DNA of 5,238 bases from a bacterium (GTDB lineage: Bacteria; Cyanobacteriota; Vampirovibrionia; Obscuribacterales; Obscuribacteraceae): the NCBI GenBank assembly GCA_030431355.1, contig JAUIJG010000373.1:1-5238 (forward strand), in the 5' to 3' direction. The notes beneath the pieces are model-generated. The model was not told where the DNA came from. It searched no databases and worked only from the letters and a program-made list of their open reading frames with translations. Positions 1 to 5,206 of this stretch are shown here, piece after piece (position 1 is the stretch's first letter; each line of letters starts with the position of its first letter). A program made the position numbers and the translations under genes.

Positions 1-141
1 TGCTGTTGTCAGGATGCGGTTCTCGTCCAGGCGGATGCTGAAGTTTCCTTCGGTTCCGCAAATATAGCCTCTTTCATAGCAAAGCCTACCGACTTCTCTA
101 ATCTCCTGGCTCTCTTTCATCTGCTCGGTGAGCTTGAACAT
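1..141 (-). CDS. Class II aldolase/adducin family protein, N-terminal fragment
   Basis: The reverse strand reads from an ATG at 141-139 without a stop to the left edge, giving 47 residues. Residues 14-47 match the start of the class II aldolase/adducin fold: a helix (EIREVGRLCYERG), then the loop GTEGNFSIRL and a following strand ending RILTTA. In this family the Gly-Asn of the G-x-x-G-N-x-S loop (here G32-N33) helps bind the substrate phosphate, as in L-fuculose-1-phosphate aldolase. The zinc-binding histidines and catalytic acid would lie beyond the window, so the reaction cannot be named: aldolase, ribulose-5-phosphate 4-epimerase and methylthioribulose-phosphate dehydratase all share this N-terminus. 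The start is supported by GGAG (plus-strand CTCC at 153-156) 11 bases upstream. The next Met, at codon 8, has no such site. It is divergent from the downstream plus-strand gene. Confidence 0.82.
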   Translation of the reverse strand, partial: MFKLTEQMKESQEIREVGRLCYERGYICGTEGNFSIRLDENRILTTA

Positions 142-178
142 GGGTTGGCAATCTCCAATTATTAGAAGCTTTTAGTAA

Positions 179-207
179 ATATTAGCCGCACAAAAATGAA
201 TCGTGAA
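179..207 (-). promoter_or_regulatory. Candidate promoter for the aldolase-family gene
   Basis: Read on the minus strand, TTCACG (207-202) and TAATAT (184-179) are separated by exactly 17 bases. Each hexamer matches the sigma-70 consensus at 4 of 6 positions. A start near 172 would leave a leader of about 30 bases containing the GGAG ribosome site. A second possible -10, a perfect TATAAT at 232-227, lies further upstream but has only a poor -35 (TTCTCC at 255-250). Position and spacing are reasonable, but this is prediction only. Confidence 0.33.
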
Positions 208-328
208 CAAACGTTTATTGCGTTCAATTATATATATCATGGCTATTTCGGAGAATTAGACCTTGATTCTGTAGCAATGCACCTTTTGAAAATGTCAAGC
301 ATGTTGTAGAATCCCTGGGTTCGTTGAT

Positions 329-346
329 ATGTGCTAGTAGGCACAT
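329..346. repeat. Perfect 6-bp inverted repeat upstream of the SH3b gene
   Basis: ATGTGC (329-334) and GCACAT (341-346) are exact reverse complements around the 6-base centre TAGTAG. It lies about 100 bases before the start codon at 449 and just after the weak promoter candidate. It could be a repressor or activator site, or a small hairpin in the 5' leader. No run of T follows on the plus strand, so it is not an obvious terminator. Confidence 0.5.
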
Positions 347-448
347 GCTCGGGCGACCCTGTAGTCCATTCGGTATCCGTTGAATATCTGACTGTGGTGG
401 CGATGAGACGGGCTCTCGGGTCGTTGTAAAGAGATCGTTGAGGTTGAT

Positions 449-2389
449 ATGCGTTGTCCAGAGTGTGTTCAGAGGAATTCTGTAGCAGCTCGAAAATGTC
501 AGTTCTGCGGGGCTAAGTTCCCCAAGAAGAAGCAGTCTCTACCCTTTAAAGTTATTGCGGCAGTCATTCTCGTTGGCTTTCTGGCGATAGCTGCTTTCAG
601 CATCCTGCCAAAACTGACTCAGCCGAATCAGGATCTCAAAAATATCGCAGGCAGTATAACCTCCGGTCCCGAATCAGCGGAGCAAGCCCAGAAGCTCAAA
701 AACAAGCTGGACAAAGCTATTCTTGCCTTCCTGAAGAAGAACGGCAGTCTCTCCTCCGGCGACCTTCTTACTACTCTACAGGCTCAGCTGCCTACCTCTA
801 TTTTCGAGGTTCTAGTATTCGACCTACCTCGAAAGATAAAGCTTGTGGAAGTCGACTGCGTGTTACAGCCAGCCGACTTTTTGATTTTGGAATCCGACAA
901 AGGACCCAAAGTTACCCAGTTATTTGGTCTCGATGTCTTCGATGAAGGACGTTTGATCAAAACAGAGGCGGACCCCTATCTGATTCTGATCGGCCACACC
1001 AACGTCGACATGAAGAAGAAGCCGAATTTAAAAGCTGTTGCTCTTTTGCCCAACGGGAATTCTGTGGACCAGTCGAACAAACTGATCCCTGCTATCAAAG
1101 GCGAAGGCTCCATCAATTTCGACAAAAACAACCGTGACATTGTCCTGGAGCGAAAACTAGTTCAAACCGCCAAAGCCGAGGAACTGTTCAAAGGTGAACT
1201 CAAATTCGAAGATAAGCCTTTTAAGACGGTTCTAAAATGGAAAAACGGCAAGTACGAACCGGAACATGACCTGGGTCATGGCAAATTCTCGGCACTGTAT
1301 GCGGTAGCATCGGTCCTCACTGAACCGGGCGAGATGGATGGATTCAAATCCTATTTAAATGATCCGGCCAGGAAGTTCATTCAAAAACTGGCCGAAAATC
1401 CTGTGGTTGACCCACCTGGATTTACCATAGCCAAAATAGACGAGAAGCAGACCACGACTAGAAGAAGCAGGAGGCGCTCCCGTAGAGCAAGCTCCAGTCG
1501 CTCCCAGATCAAATATGCCCTGGCTTCCGGTAAGCGCTCTTTCGAAGTAATACTCGCCGGTGCCGATGGTCAAAGATGGACCATCGCCGACATCGATGAG
1601 ACCACACCCGAATCGACTCTTGAGCAGATGGCAGAAGACACTTCCGGCAATCCGGAATCGAAAGCAGAAGTGGTTAAAGCAAATGAGTTGGAGAAGAAGC
1701 AGGCTGCCGAAAGGGAAGCCGCTGCGCTCAAGAAGAAAGAAGATGCCGATAAACTGGCTCGTTTGAAGAAAGAGGAGTCCGAGCGTCAAGCACGTCAGGA
1801 CAAAGAGGACGCCGCCAGAGCCAAGAAAGCTGCCGCGAGTAAAGATGAGGCTGCTAAGAAAGCCGCCCTTGAAAGAGCCCGAGAAGAGGCAGCCAAGAAA
1901 ATAGCCGCGGAGAAAGCTAAACAAGAAGCCGCCAAGAAACTGGCAGCTAAACCCAGTCAGGTTTCCTCCACGACGCCTGCAGCAGGCGGCAAGAGCATTG
2001 TCACCCACAGGGGTGTAACAGTACGCAGCGGACCGGGCACCAAGCACGGCCGAGTCACAACAGCCCGCAAAGGTGATACCGTCAAAGTTATAGGAAAAGA
2101 CAATGGCTGGTACAAAGTTGTTGTCAATGGAAAACAGGGCTATGTCTGGAGCGGTCTCATCGACTATAAGAAGTCTGATGGCTACACCACTGCCGTGGTC
2201 CGTAAGAAGAAGCCTGTCCAAGATTCCAACAGGAAAATCGTCTCCACCGCCAATCCTGGAGATAAAGTCGTGGTTGTGGGCGGCTTGAGGAACAATCGCT
2301 ACAAAGTACGCACAGCCAACGGCAAAATTGGATATGTTGAGAAAGATGCAATAGATGTTGCAGTTGAGGAGCCGGCATTTGTTCCTTAA
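449..2389 (+). CDS. Membrane-anchored zinc-ribbon protein with TolA-like helix and two SH3b domains
   Basis: The protein has 646 residues. The ATG is supported by GAGG at 440-443, five bases upstream. Visible order: a zinc ribbon (C3-x2-C6, C17-x2-C20); a basic stretch K26-K28; one transmembrane helix at about 33-53; an exported region at about 55-400 that I do not recognise; an Arg/Ser patch at 338-352; an Ala/Lys/Glu-rich helix or coiled coil at about 404-501 resembling the middle domain of TolA; SH3b at about 516-573 (VTVRSGPGTKHGRV, then GWYKV and GYVWSGLI); and a degenerate second SH3b at about 579-637 (NNRYKV, GKIGYVEKDAI). By the positive-inside rule the ribbon is cytoplasmic and the rest outside. 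SH3b domains commonly bind peptidoglycan or other wall ligands, so a role linking cytoplasm to envelope is inferred. No catalytic motif is seen. The segment at about 290-385, ending RWTIADIDE, may be an NTF2-like fold carrying the Arg/Ser insertion, but this is weak. Confidence 0.9.
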   Translation: MRCPECVQRNSVAARKCQFCGAKFPKKKQSLPFKVIAAVILVGFLAIAAFSILPKLTQPNQDLKNIAGSITSGPESAEQAQKLKNKLDKAILAFLKKNGSLSSGDLLTTLQAQLPTSIFEVLVFDLPRKIKLVEVDCVLQPADFLILESDKGPKVTQLFGLDVFDEGRLIKTEADPYLILIGHTNVDMKKKPNLKAVALLPNGNSVDQSNKLIPAIKGEGSINFDKNNRDIVLERKLVQTAKAEELFKGELKFEDKPFKTVLKWKNGKYEPEHDLGHGKFSALYAVASVLTEPGEMDGFKSYLNDPARKFIQKLAENPVVDPPGFTIAKIDEKQTTTRRSRRRSRRASSSRSQIKYALASGKRSFEVILAGADGQRWTIADIDETTPESTLEQMAEDTSGNPESKAEVVKANELEKKQAAEREAAALKKKEDADKLARLKKEESERQARQDKEDAARAKKAAASKDEAAKKAALERAREEAAKKIAAEKAKQEAAKKLAAKPSQVSSTTPAAGGKSIVTHRGVTVRSGPGTKHGRVTTARKGDTVKVIGKDNGWYKVVVNGKQGYVWSGLIDYKKSDGYTTAVVRKKKPVQDSNRKIVSTANPGDKVVVVGGLRNNRYKVRTANGKIGYVEKDAIDVAVEEPAFVP

Positions 2390-2408
2390 GCTCCGGTCGT
2401 GCTATATT
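2379..2408 (+). promoter_or_regulatory. Candidate promoter for tRNA-Pro
   Basis: TTGTTC (2379-2384) and TATATT (2403-2408) are separated by 18 bases. The -10 matches consensus at 5 of 6 positions; the -35 keeps mainly the TTG. The -10 ends 10 bases before the mature tRNA, which would leave only a few bases of 5' leader for RNase P. The -35 overlaps the last codons of the SH3b gene. The tRNA may instead, or also, be transcribed by read-through from that gene, because no terminator is visible between them. Confidence 0.38.
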
Positions 2409-2418
2409 TACCACTCAA

Positions 2419-2492
2419 CGGGACGTGGCGCAGCTTGGTAGCGCGGCTGCTTTGGGAGCAGTAGGTCGCAGGTTCAAATCCTGTCGTCCCGA
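2419..2492 (+). tRNA. tRNA-Pro (anticodon TGG)
   Basis: A complete 74-base cloverleaf can be folded by eye. The acceptor stem is CGGGACG (2419-2425) with CGTCCCG (2485-2491), seven perfect pairs, followed by discriminator A2492. The D arm is GCGC/GCGC around AGCTTGGTA. The anticodon stem GCTGC/GCAGT (one G-T pair) closes the loop TTTGGGA at 2451-2457, placing anticodon TGG at 2453-2455, which reads CCA and, with U34 modification, other proline codons. The G after the anticodon is typical of tRNA-Pro. The T arm is GCAGG/CCTGT around TTCAAAT. The 3' CCA is not encoded (TTC follows A2492) and must be added by a CCA-adding enzyme. Confidence 0.97.
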
Positions 2493-2539
2493 TTCTTTAG
2501 AATAGAATATTCAGATGTGATTGTCTTCCTGGTAGATAA

Positions 2540-2557
2540 AGTGCGCATGTAGGCACT
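2540..2557. repeat. Small inverted repeat between tRNA-Pro and the TPR gene
   Basis: AGTGC (2540-2544) and GCACT (2553-2557) are perfect reverse complements around eight bases. Read on the minus strand, the hairpin begins 18 bases after the TPR stop codon and is followed by TTATCT, so it could be a weak terminator for that gene. The stem is short and the T run poor. No better terminator for either convergent transcript is seen in 2493-2574. Confidence 0.28.
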
Positions 2558-2574
2558 AAATACGGTTCAGGCAT

Positions 2575-3948
2575 CTAAGATTGTGACTCGATTTTGTTTT
2601 TTAACTGAGTTGCTTCCTTGCAGCCAGGGTAAAGTTTCAAAGCCTTCTCTAGGTCTTTCTTCGCTTCAGCAATATTTCCGAGATTGAAATGGGCAATCGC
2701 TCTGTCCAGTGCATTCATGAATGAGTAATTTACTGGTTCAAAATTGAGTACTGTTTTAAAGTCGGCTCTTGCGCCTTCCCTGTTGCCTTGCTTCATACGC
2801 AATTGGGCTCTAAATCTGAATGCGGTCAATGACTTTTTTGAAATATGAATTGCTTTGTCATAGTCCTGTGATGCCTTGAGATCGTCTCCACAATTCTCAA
2901 ACAACATACCTCGATTTTGATAGGCGTTGGAATTTTTGGGATCTCGTCTAATACAGGAGTTATAGTCGACTAATGCTTTTGAGTAGTTTCCCAGAGCCGC
3001 ATAAACATCAGCTCTAGAAATTAGAGCGCTAGTATTGCTAGGATCTAATACCAATGCTTTATCGTAGGATTGAATCGCTTTCTTATAGTCGCCAAAATAG
3101 AACTGCGTCAGGCCAATGCTCTCGAAGATAAATGAATTGTTCGGCTCAATCTCTAAAGCATGTCTGTAATCAGCCAGCGCGGCCAAATAGTTACAATTCA
3201 CCCGGTTGAATGCTGCTCGACTCATATATGAAGCTGAGTTTTTTGGCTTCAATGAAATTGCTATATTCATGTCATTGATTGCGTTTACATAGTCTTCTTT
3301 ATGGAACCGAAGCCATGCGCGCTGTCGATAACTCACAAAATTGCTAGGGTGCAGTTCAATTGCTTTCTGGATGTCATTCCATGCCTTCTCCGGAGAACCT
3401 AAATCATCAAACAACATACTACGTTCGAGATATGGCAGGTAGTAAGCTGGAAACAGGTTAATGCATGCTGTGCATTCAGCTAATGCGGCTCTGTTATTTC
3501 CTGATTTTTCATAGGCTAATATCCTGAGACCGTAGTTGTCTTCTGTGAAAGGACTAATCTTGATTGCATCGGTAAAATCAGCAATAGCACAGGCATAGTT
3601 TTCCATCTCTAAATGGAGCCTGCCTCTATCTTCATAGTAGTAAGAATCGTATTGGTAGAGAGATATCGCTGAGCTATAATCCTTTAGCGCCTCTTCTAAA
3701 TTGCCTAAGCTCTGGTGAATTGTTGCTCTTTTATAGAAAGCAGCATGACACTTGCTATCTCTCTGGATCACTAAGCTGTACTTCGCTATGGCCTCATTTA
3801 ATTCGCCTGCGCTTTCAGACTCGGCTGCTTGGTGTAAGATTTCTGCTTTGGTGGCAGGTTGATGGATAAGCGGTGTAAAAAGTAGAAGAGCAACTAGGAA
3901 AAAGGTACTCAAGACGATTGGTTTTGAAAGTGGAGGAATAACAGTCAT
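2575..3948 (-). CDS. Exported or membrane-anchored TPR-repeat protein, twelve repeats
   Basis: The protein has 457 residues. The start ATG at 3948-3946 is preceded by GGAG, 10 bases upstream. Residues 11-28 are a hydrophobic helix after a short N-terminus with one Lys. This is a signal peptide (possible cleavage after A35, ATKA) or an uncleaved anchor. From residue 36 the chain is eleven head-to-tail 34-residue tetratricopeptide units with no spacer (36-69, 70-103 and so on to 376-409). Two extra residues (F410-M411) and a twelfth unit from about 412 follow, with a charged C-terminal tail. Typical units keep R at position 5, G at 13, A at 18, Y/F at 22, A at 25 or 26 and P at 30, for example the unit at 308-341. 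TPR solenoids bind proteins or peptides. No enzymatic domain is present and the partner is unknown. It is convergent with tRNA-Pro. Its composition looks AT-richer than its neighbours. Confidence 0.93.
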   Translation of the reverse strand: MTVIPPLSKPIVLSTFFLVALLLFTPLIHQPATKAEILHQAAESESAGELNEAIAKYSLVIQRDSKCHAAFYKRATIHQSLGNLEEALKDYSSAISLYQYDSYYYEDRGRLHLEMENYACAIADFTDAIKISPFTEDNYGLRILAYEKSGNNRAALAECTACINLFPAYYLPYLERSMLFDDLGSPEKAWNDIQKAIELHPSNFVSYRQRAWLRFHKEDYVNAINDMNIAISLKPKNSASYMSRAAFNRVNCNYLAALADYRHALEIEPNNSFIFESIGLTQFYFGDYKKAIQSYDKALVLDPSNTSALISRADVYAALGNYSKALVDYNSCIRRDPKNSNAYQNRGMLFENCGDDLKASQDYDKAIHISKKSLTAFRFRAQLRMKQGNREGARADFKTVLNFEPVNYSFMNALDRAIAHFNLGNIAEAKKDLEKALKLYPGCKEATQLKNKIESQS

Positions 3949-3971
3949 CTAGTTTTATCTCCAATGATGAC

Positions 3972-4000
3972 AGTATTACTTTTTTGGGATATATTGCCAA
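3972..4000 (-). promoter_or_regulatory. Candidate promoter for the TPR gene
   Basis: On the minus strand, TTGGCA (4000-3995, 5 of 6 to the -35 consensus) is followed after exactly 17 bases by AATACT (3977-3972, 4 of 6 to the -10 consensus). Transcription would start near 3965, giving a leader of under 20 bases that still contains the GGAG ribosome site. The -35 is good and the -10 mediocre. Confidence 0.35.
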
Positions 4001-4024
4001 GTGTTTCATTGGGGATCTTCCCAC

Positions 4025-4050
4025 TAAGCCTCCTTAATAAGCCTCCTTTT
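4025..4050. repeat. Tandem 13-bp direct repeat with two Shine-Dalgarno-like cores
   Basis: TAAGCCTCCTTAA (4025-4037) is followed directly by TAAGCCTCCTTTT (4038-4050); the first 11 bases are identical. Read on the minus strand, each unit contains AAGGAGG, a full match to the classic anti-16S ribosome-binding sequence. The repeat lies 76 to 102 bases upstream of the TPR start codon. A GTG at 4024-4022 sits four bases after the nearer AGGAGG and opens a short reading frame that overlaps the TPR start in another frame. That frame does not look like a real protein. Confidence 0.6.
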
Positions 4051-4130
4051 CTCTTTCACTGACCTTTGCTCTCAATTCTTTCAGTATGAAAGGTATCGAA
4101 TTGTCCCTGGTTGATTTTCATTGTCTTAAA

Positions 4131-4180
4131 GCATCAAAATAGAGGCATTAAGTACTCTTTTATAATAGAGTGCATCAAAA
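4131..4180. repeat. Spaced 9-bp direct repeat flanking the hydrolase promoter
   Basis: GCATCAAAA occurs at 4131-4139 and again at 4172-4180, 41 bases apart start to start, close to four helical turns. The first copy lies where a -35 element would be expected, and the second at the likely transcription start. AATAGAG also occurs twice, at 4138-4144 and 4164-4170, next to the two copies. This fits a pair of regulator sites, but no binding protein is identifiable in the window. Confidence 0.4.
4154..4171 (+). promoter_or_regulatory. TATAAT promoter element inside an inverted repeat, hydrolase gene
   Basis: A perfect -10 hexamer, TATAAT, lies at 4161-4166. It is bracketed by ACTCT (4154-4158) and AGAGT (4167-4171), exact reverse complements. 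No convincing -35 sits 16-18 bases upstream (AATAGA at 4138-4143), which suggests activator dependence or a weak promoter. Transcription would begin near 4173, leaving only about 10 bases before the first ATG at 4184. Confidence 0.45.
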
Positions 4181-4187
4181 GTGATGC
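4172..4187 (+). promoter_or_regulatory. Inverted repeat covering the proposed start codon of the hydrolase gene
   Basis: GCATCA (4172-4177) and TGATGC (4182-4187) are perfect reverse complements around the four-base loop AAAG. The GTG (4181) and ATG (4184) codons fall in the loop and 3' arm. If transcription starts near 4173, the hairpin forms the extreme 5' end of the mRNA. It could be an operator, a translation-blocking hairpin, or a 5' stabilising hairpin if translation really begins at the later ATG at 4286. Confidence 0.42.
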
Positions 4188-5206
4188 TTAGTGGCAATGT
4201 TCTTGTGGCTGAGAGCGACGGTTATATAGTATCCTCACACGGACAGCGCACGATGATACTAAGGCTAGAGAAGAACCTTTCGATTATGGAAACTTACGAA
4301 AATGAAGGTATAACAATCCACTCTGTGGAAGGCAAGGAAGCAGGCGAAGACTTTACAGTTTTCGGCAGCGTTCATGGAAATGAATTCTGTGGCTCCCAGG
4401 CTCTTGAGCGGATTCTTCAAGATATCAGGGAAGAGAAAATCAGGATCAAATCCGGAACTTTCACCTGCGTTCCTGTGGCCAATCCGCTTGCCGCTGAGCA
4501 GAAGAAGCGCTTTGTAGAGCATAATCTCAATCGTGCTTTTTATATCCGCGAAGATAACGAGATCTCATGCCAGGAGCACCGATTCGCCAATGTTCTCGCT
4601 CCCCTGCTGCAAAAGTCTGGTGGCTATTTCCTCGACCTTCACTCTTATACCGCCCAGGGAAGCGCTTTTGCCATCCTTGGTGGTGAGATGTCCGAAAAGT
4701 ACAAAGCTTTCGCCAAGTCTCTGGGGGTACTGAGGCTCATCTACGGTTGGGGAAGCGTGGTGAAGAAGGATAAGACCAATGAAGATGCACGGACCGGCCA
4801 GGGAACAGTCAACTATGCCAGGTTGCCTGAGAACGGTATGTATTCCATAACCCTTGAATGTGGTCATCATCATAATGCCGATGCTGCCGAGATTGGATAT
4901 CAGGCGACCCTGAATGTATTGAAGATGCTCGATATAGCGGACATAGATGAGGAGCTTCACGACCAAAATGTTCTAGATGGTGAGCAATATAGTATCAATC
5001 TAAAGAACGTGCAATTTAAAACCAGGGACGGTGCTTTTTCAAGAGACTGGATCAATTTGGATTCAGTGAAAAGAGGACAAGAGATTGCTGTCTTTGACGA
5101 TGGCGAGAAGCTAACCGCCGCCGAAGATGGTTTCATAGTATTGCCCAATATGAACGCATCAATCAATGATGAGTGGTTCTTTTTCGGCGTGCGCGAAGAT
5201 CTATAG
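4184..5206 (+). CDS. Succinylglutamate desuccinylase/aspartoacylase-family zinc hydrolase
   Basis: The protein has 340 residues counted from ATG 4184. Residues 60-67 (FGSVHGNE) give the zinc ligands H64 and E67; LDLHS gives the third ligand, H153. N116-R117 (HNLNRAF) is the family substrate-carboxylate binding pair, and E225 in TLECG is the expected general base. The C-terminal part, about 262-340, is a beta-rich domain (VKRGQEIAVFDDG, then EDGFIVLP) usual in this family. Members release an acyl group or carboxylate from N-acyl amino acids: AstE in arginine catabolism, aspartoacylase on N-acetylaspartate. No ast genes are nearby, so the substrate is unknown. No signal peptide is seen; cytoplasmic. 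The start is uncertain: GTG 4181 and ATG 4184 lack a ribosome site and lie in a hairpin, and ATG 4286 (306 residues; GAGAAG 12 bases upstream) keeps the whole catalytic core. Confidence 0.88.
   Translation: MLSGNVLVAESDGYIVSSHGQRTMILRLEKNLSIMETYENEGITIHSVEGKEAGEDFTVFGSVHGNEFCGSQALERILQDIREEKIRIKSGTFTCVPVANPLAAEQKKRFVEHNLNRAFYIREDNEISCQEHRFANVLAPLLQKSGGYFLDLHSYTAQGSAFAILGGEMSEKYKAFAKSLGVLRLIYGWGSVVKKDKTNEDARTGQGTVNYARLPENGMYSITLECGHHHNADAAEIGYQATLNVLKMLDIADIDEELHDQNVLDGEQYSINLKNVQFKTRDGAFSRDWINLDSVKRGQEIAVFDDGEKLTAAEDGFIVLPNMNASINDEWFFFGVREDL

Larger units (their letters stand above)
142..448. other. Divergent intergenic region without a gene
   Basis: No credible coding sequence is seen on either strand in these 307 bases. 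The left half is AT-rich and holds the aldolase promoter candidates. The right half is GC-richer and is the leader of the zinc-ribbon/SH3b gene. For that gene the best promoter-like pair is TTGAAA (286-291) and TAGAAT (307-312), but the 15-base spacer is shorter than the usual 16-18, so it is weak. A perfect inverted repeat follows at 329-346. The 9-mer GTTGATATG occurs at 323-331 and again at 443-451, where its ATG is the start codon of the gene. In the first copy the ATG is followed at once by TGC TAG, so it encodes nothing of substance. Confidence 0.6.

Noticed and set aside
1355..2221. A long open frame of 288 codons on the minus strand opposite the SH3b gene.
   Set aside because: It mirrors the biased Lys/Ala/Glu codons of the plus-strand helix region, yields a Phe/Leu/Gly-rich translation without motifs, and has no ribosome site. 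The plus-strand product has recognisable domains.
2493..2515. Short AT-rich palindromes just after the tRNA (ATTCTTTAGAAT and GAATAGAATATTC), considered as a terminator.
   Set aside because: The stems are five A/T-dominated pairs with two- or three-base loops and no following T run.
3815..4024. A 69-codon minus-strand frame starting with GTG after a strong Shine-Dalgarno-like sequence.
   Set aside because: It runs 134 bases into the TPR gene in another frame and its translation has no motif or compositional sense. Only the ribosome-site repeat is kept as a finding.
4005..4024. Inverted repeat TGGG/CCCA around GATCTT, considered as an operator or terminator.
   Set aside because: Only four pairs, with no T run and no clear relation to a start or stop codon.
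4565..4966. A 133-codon minus-strand frame inside the hydrolase gene.
   Set aside because: It lies wholly antisense to a well-supported family member and has no motif or ribosome site.
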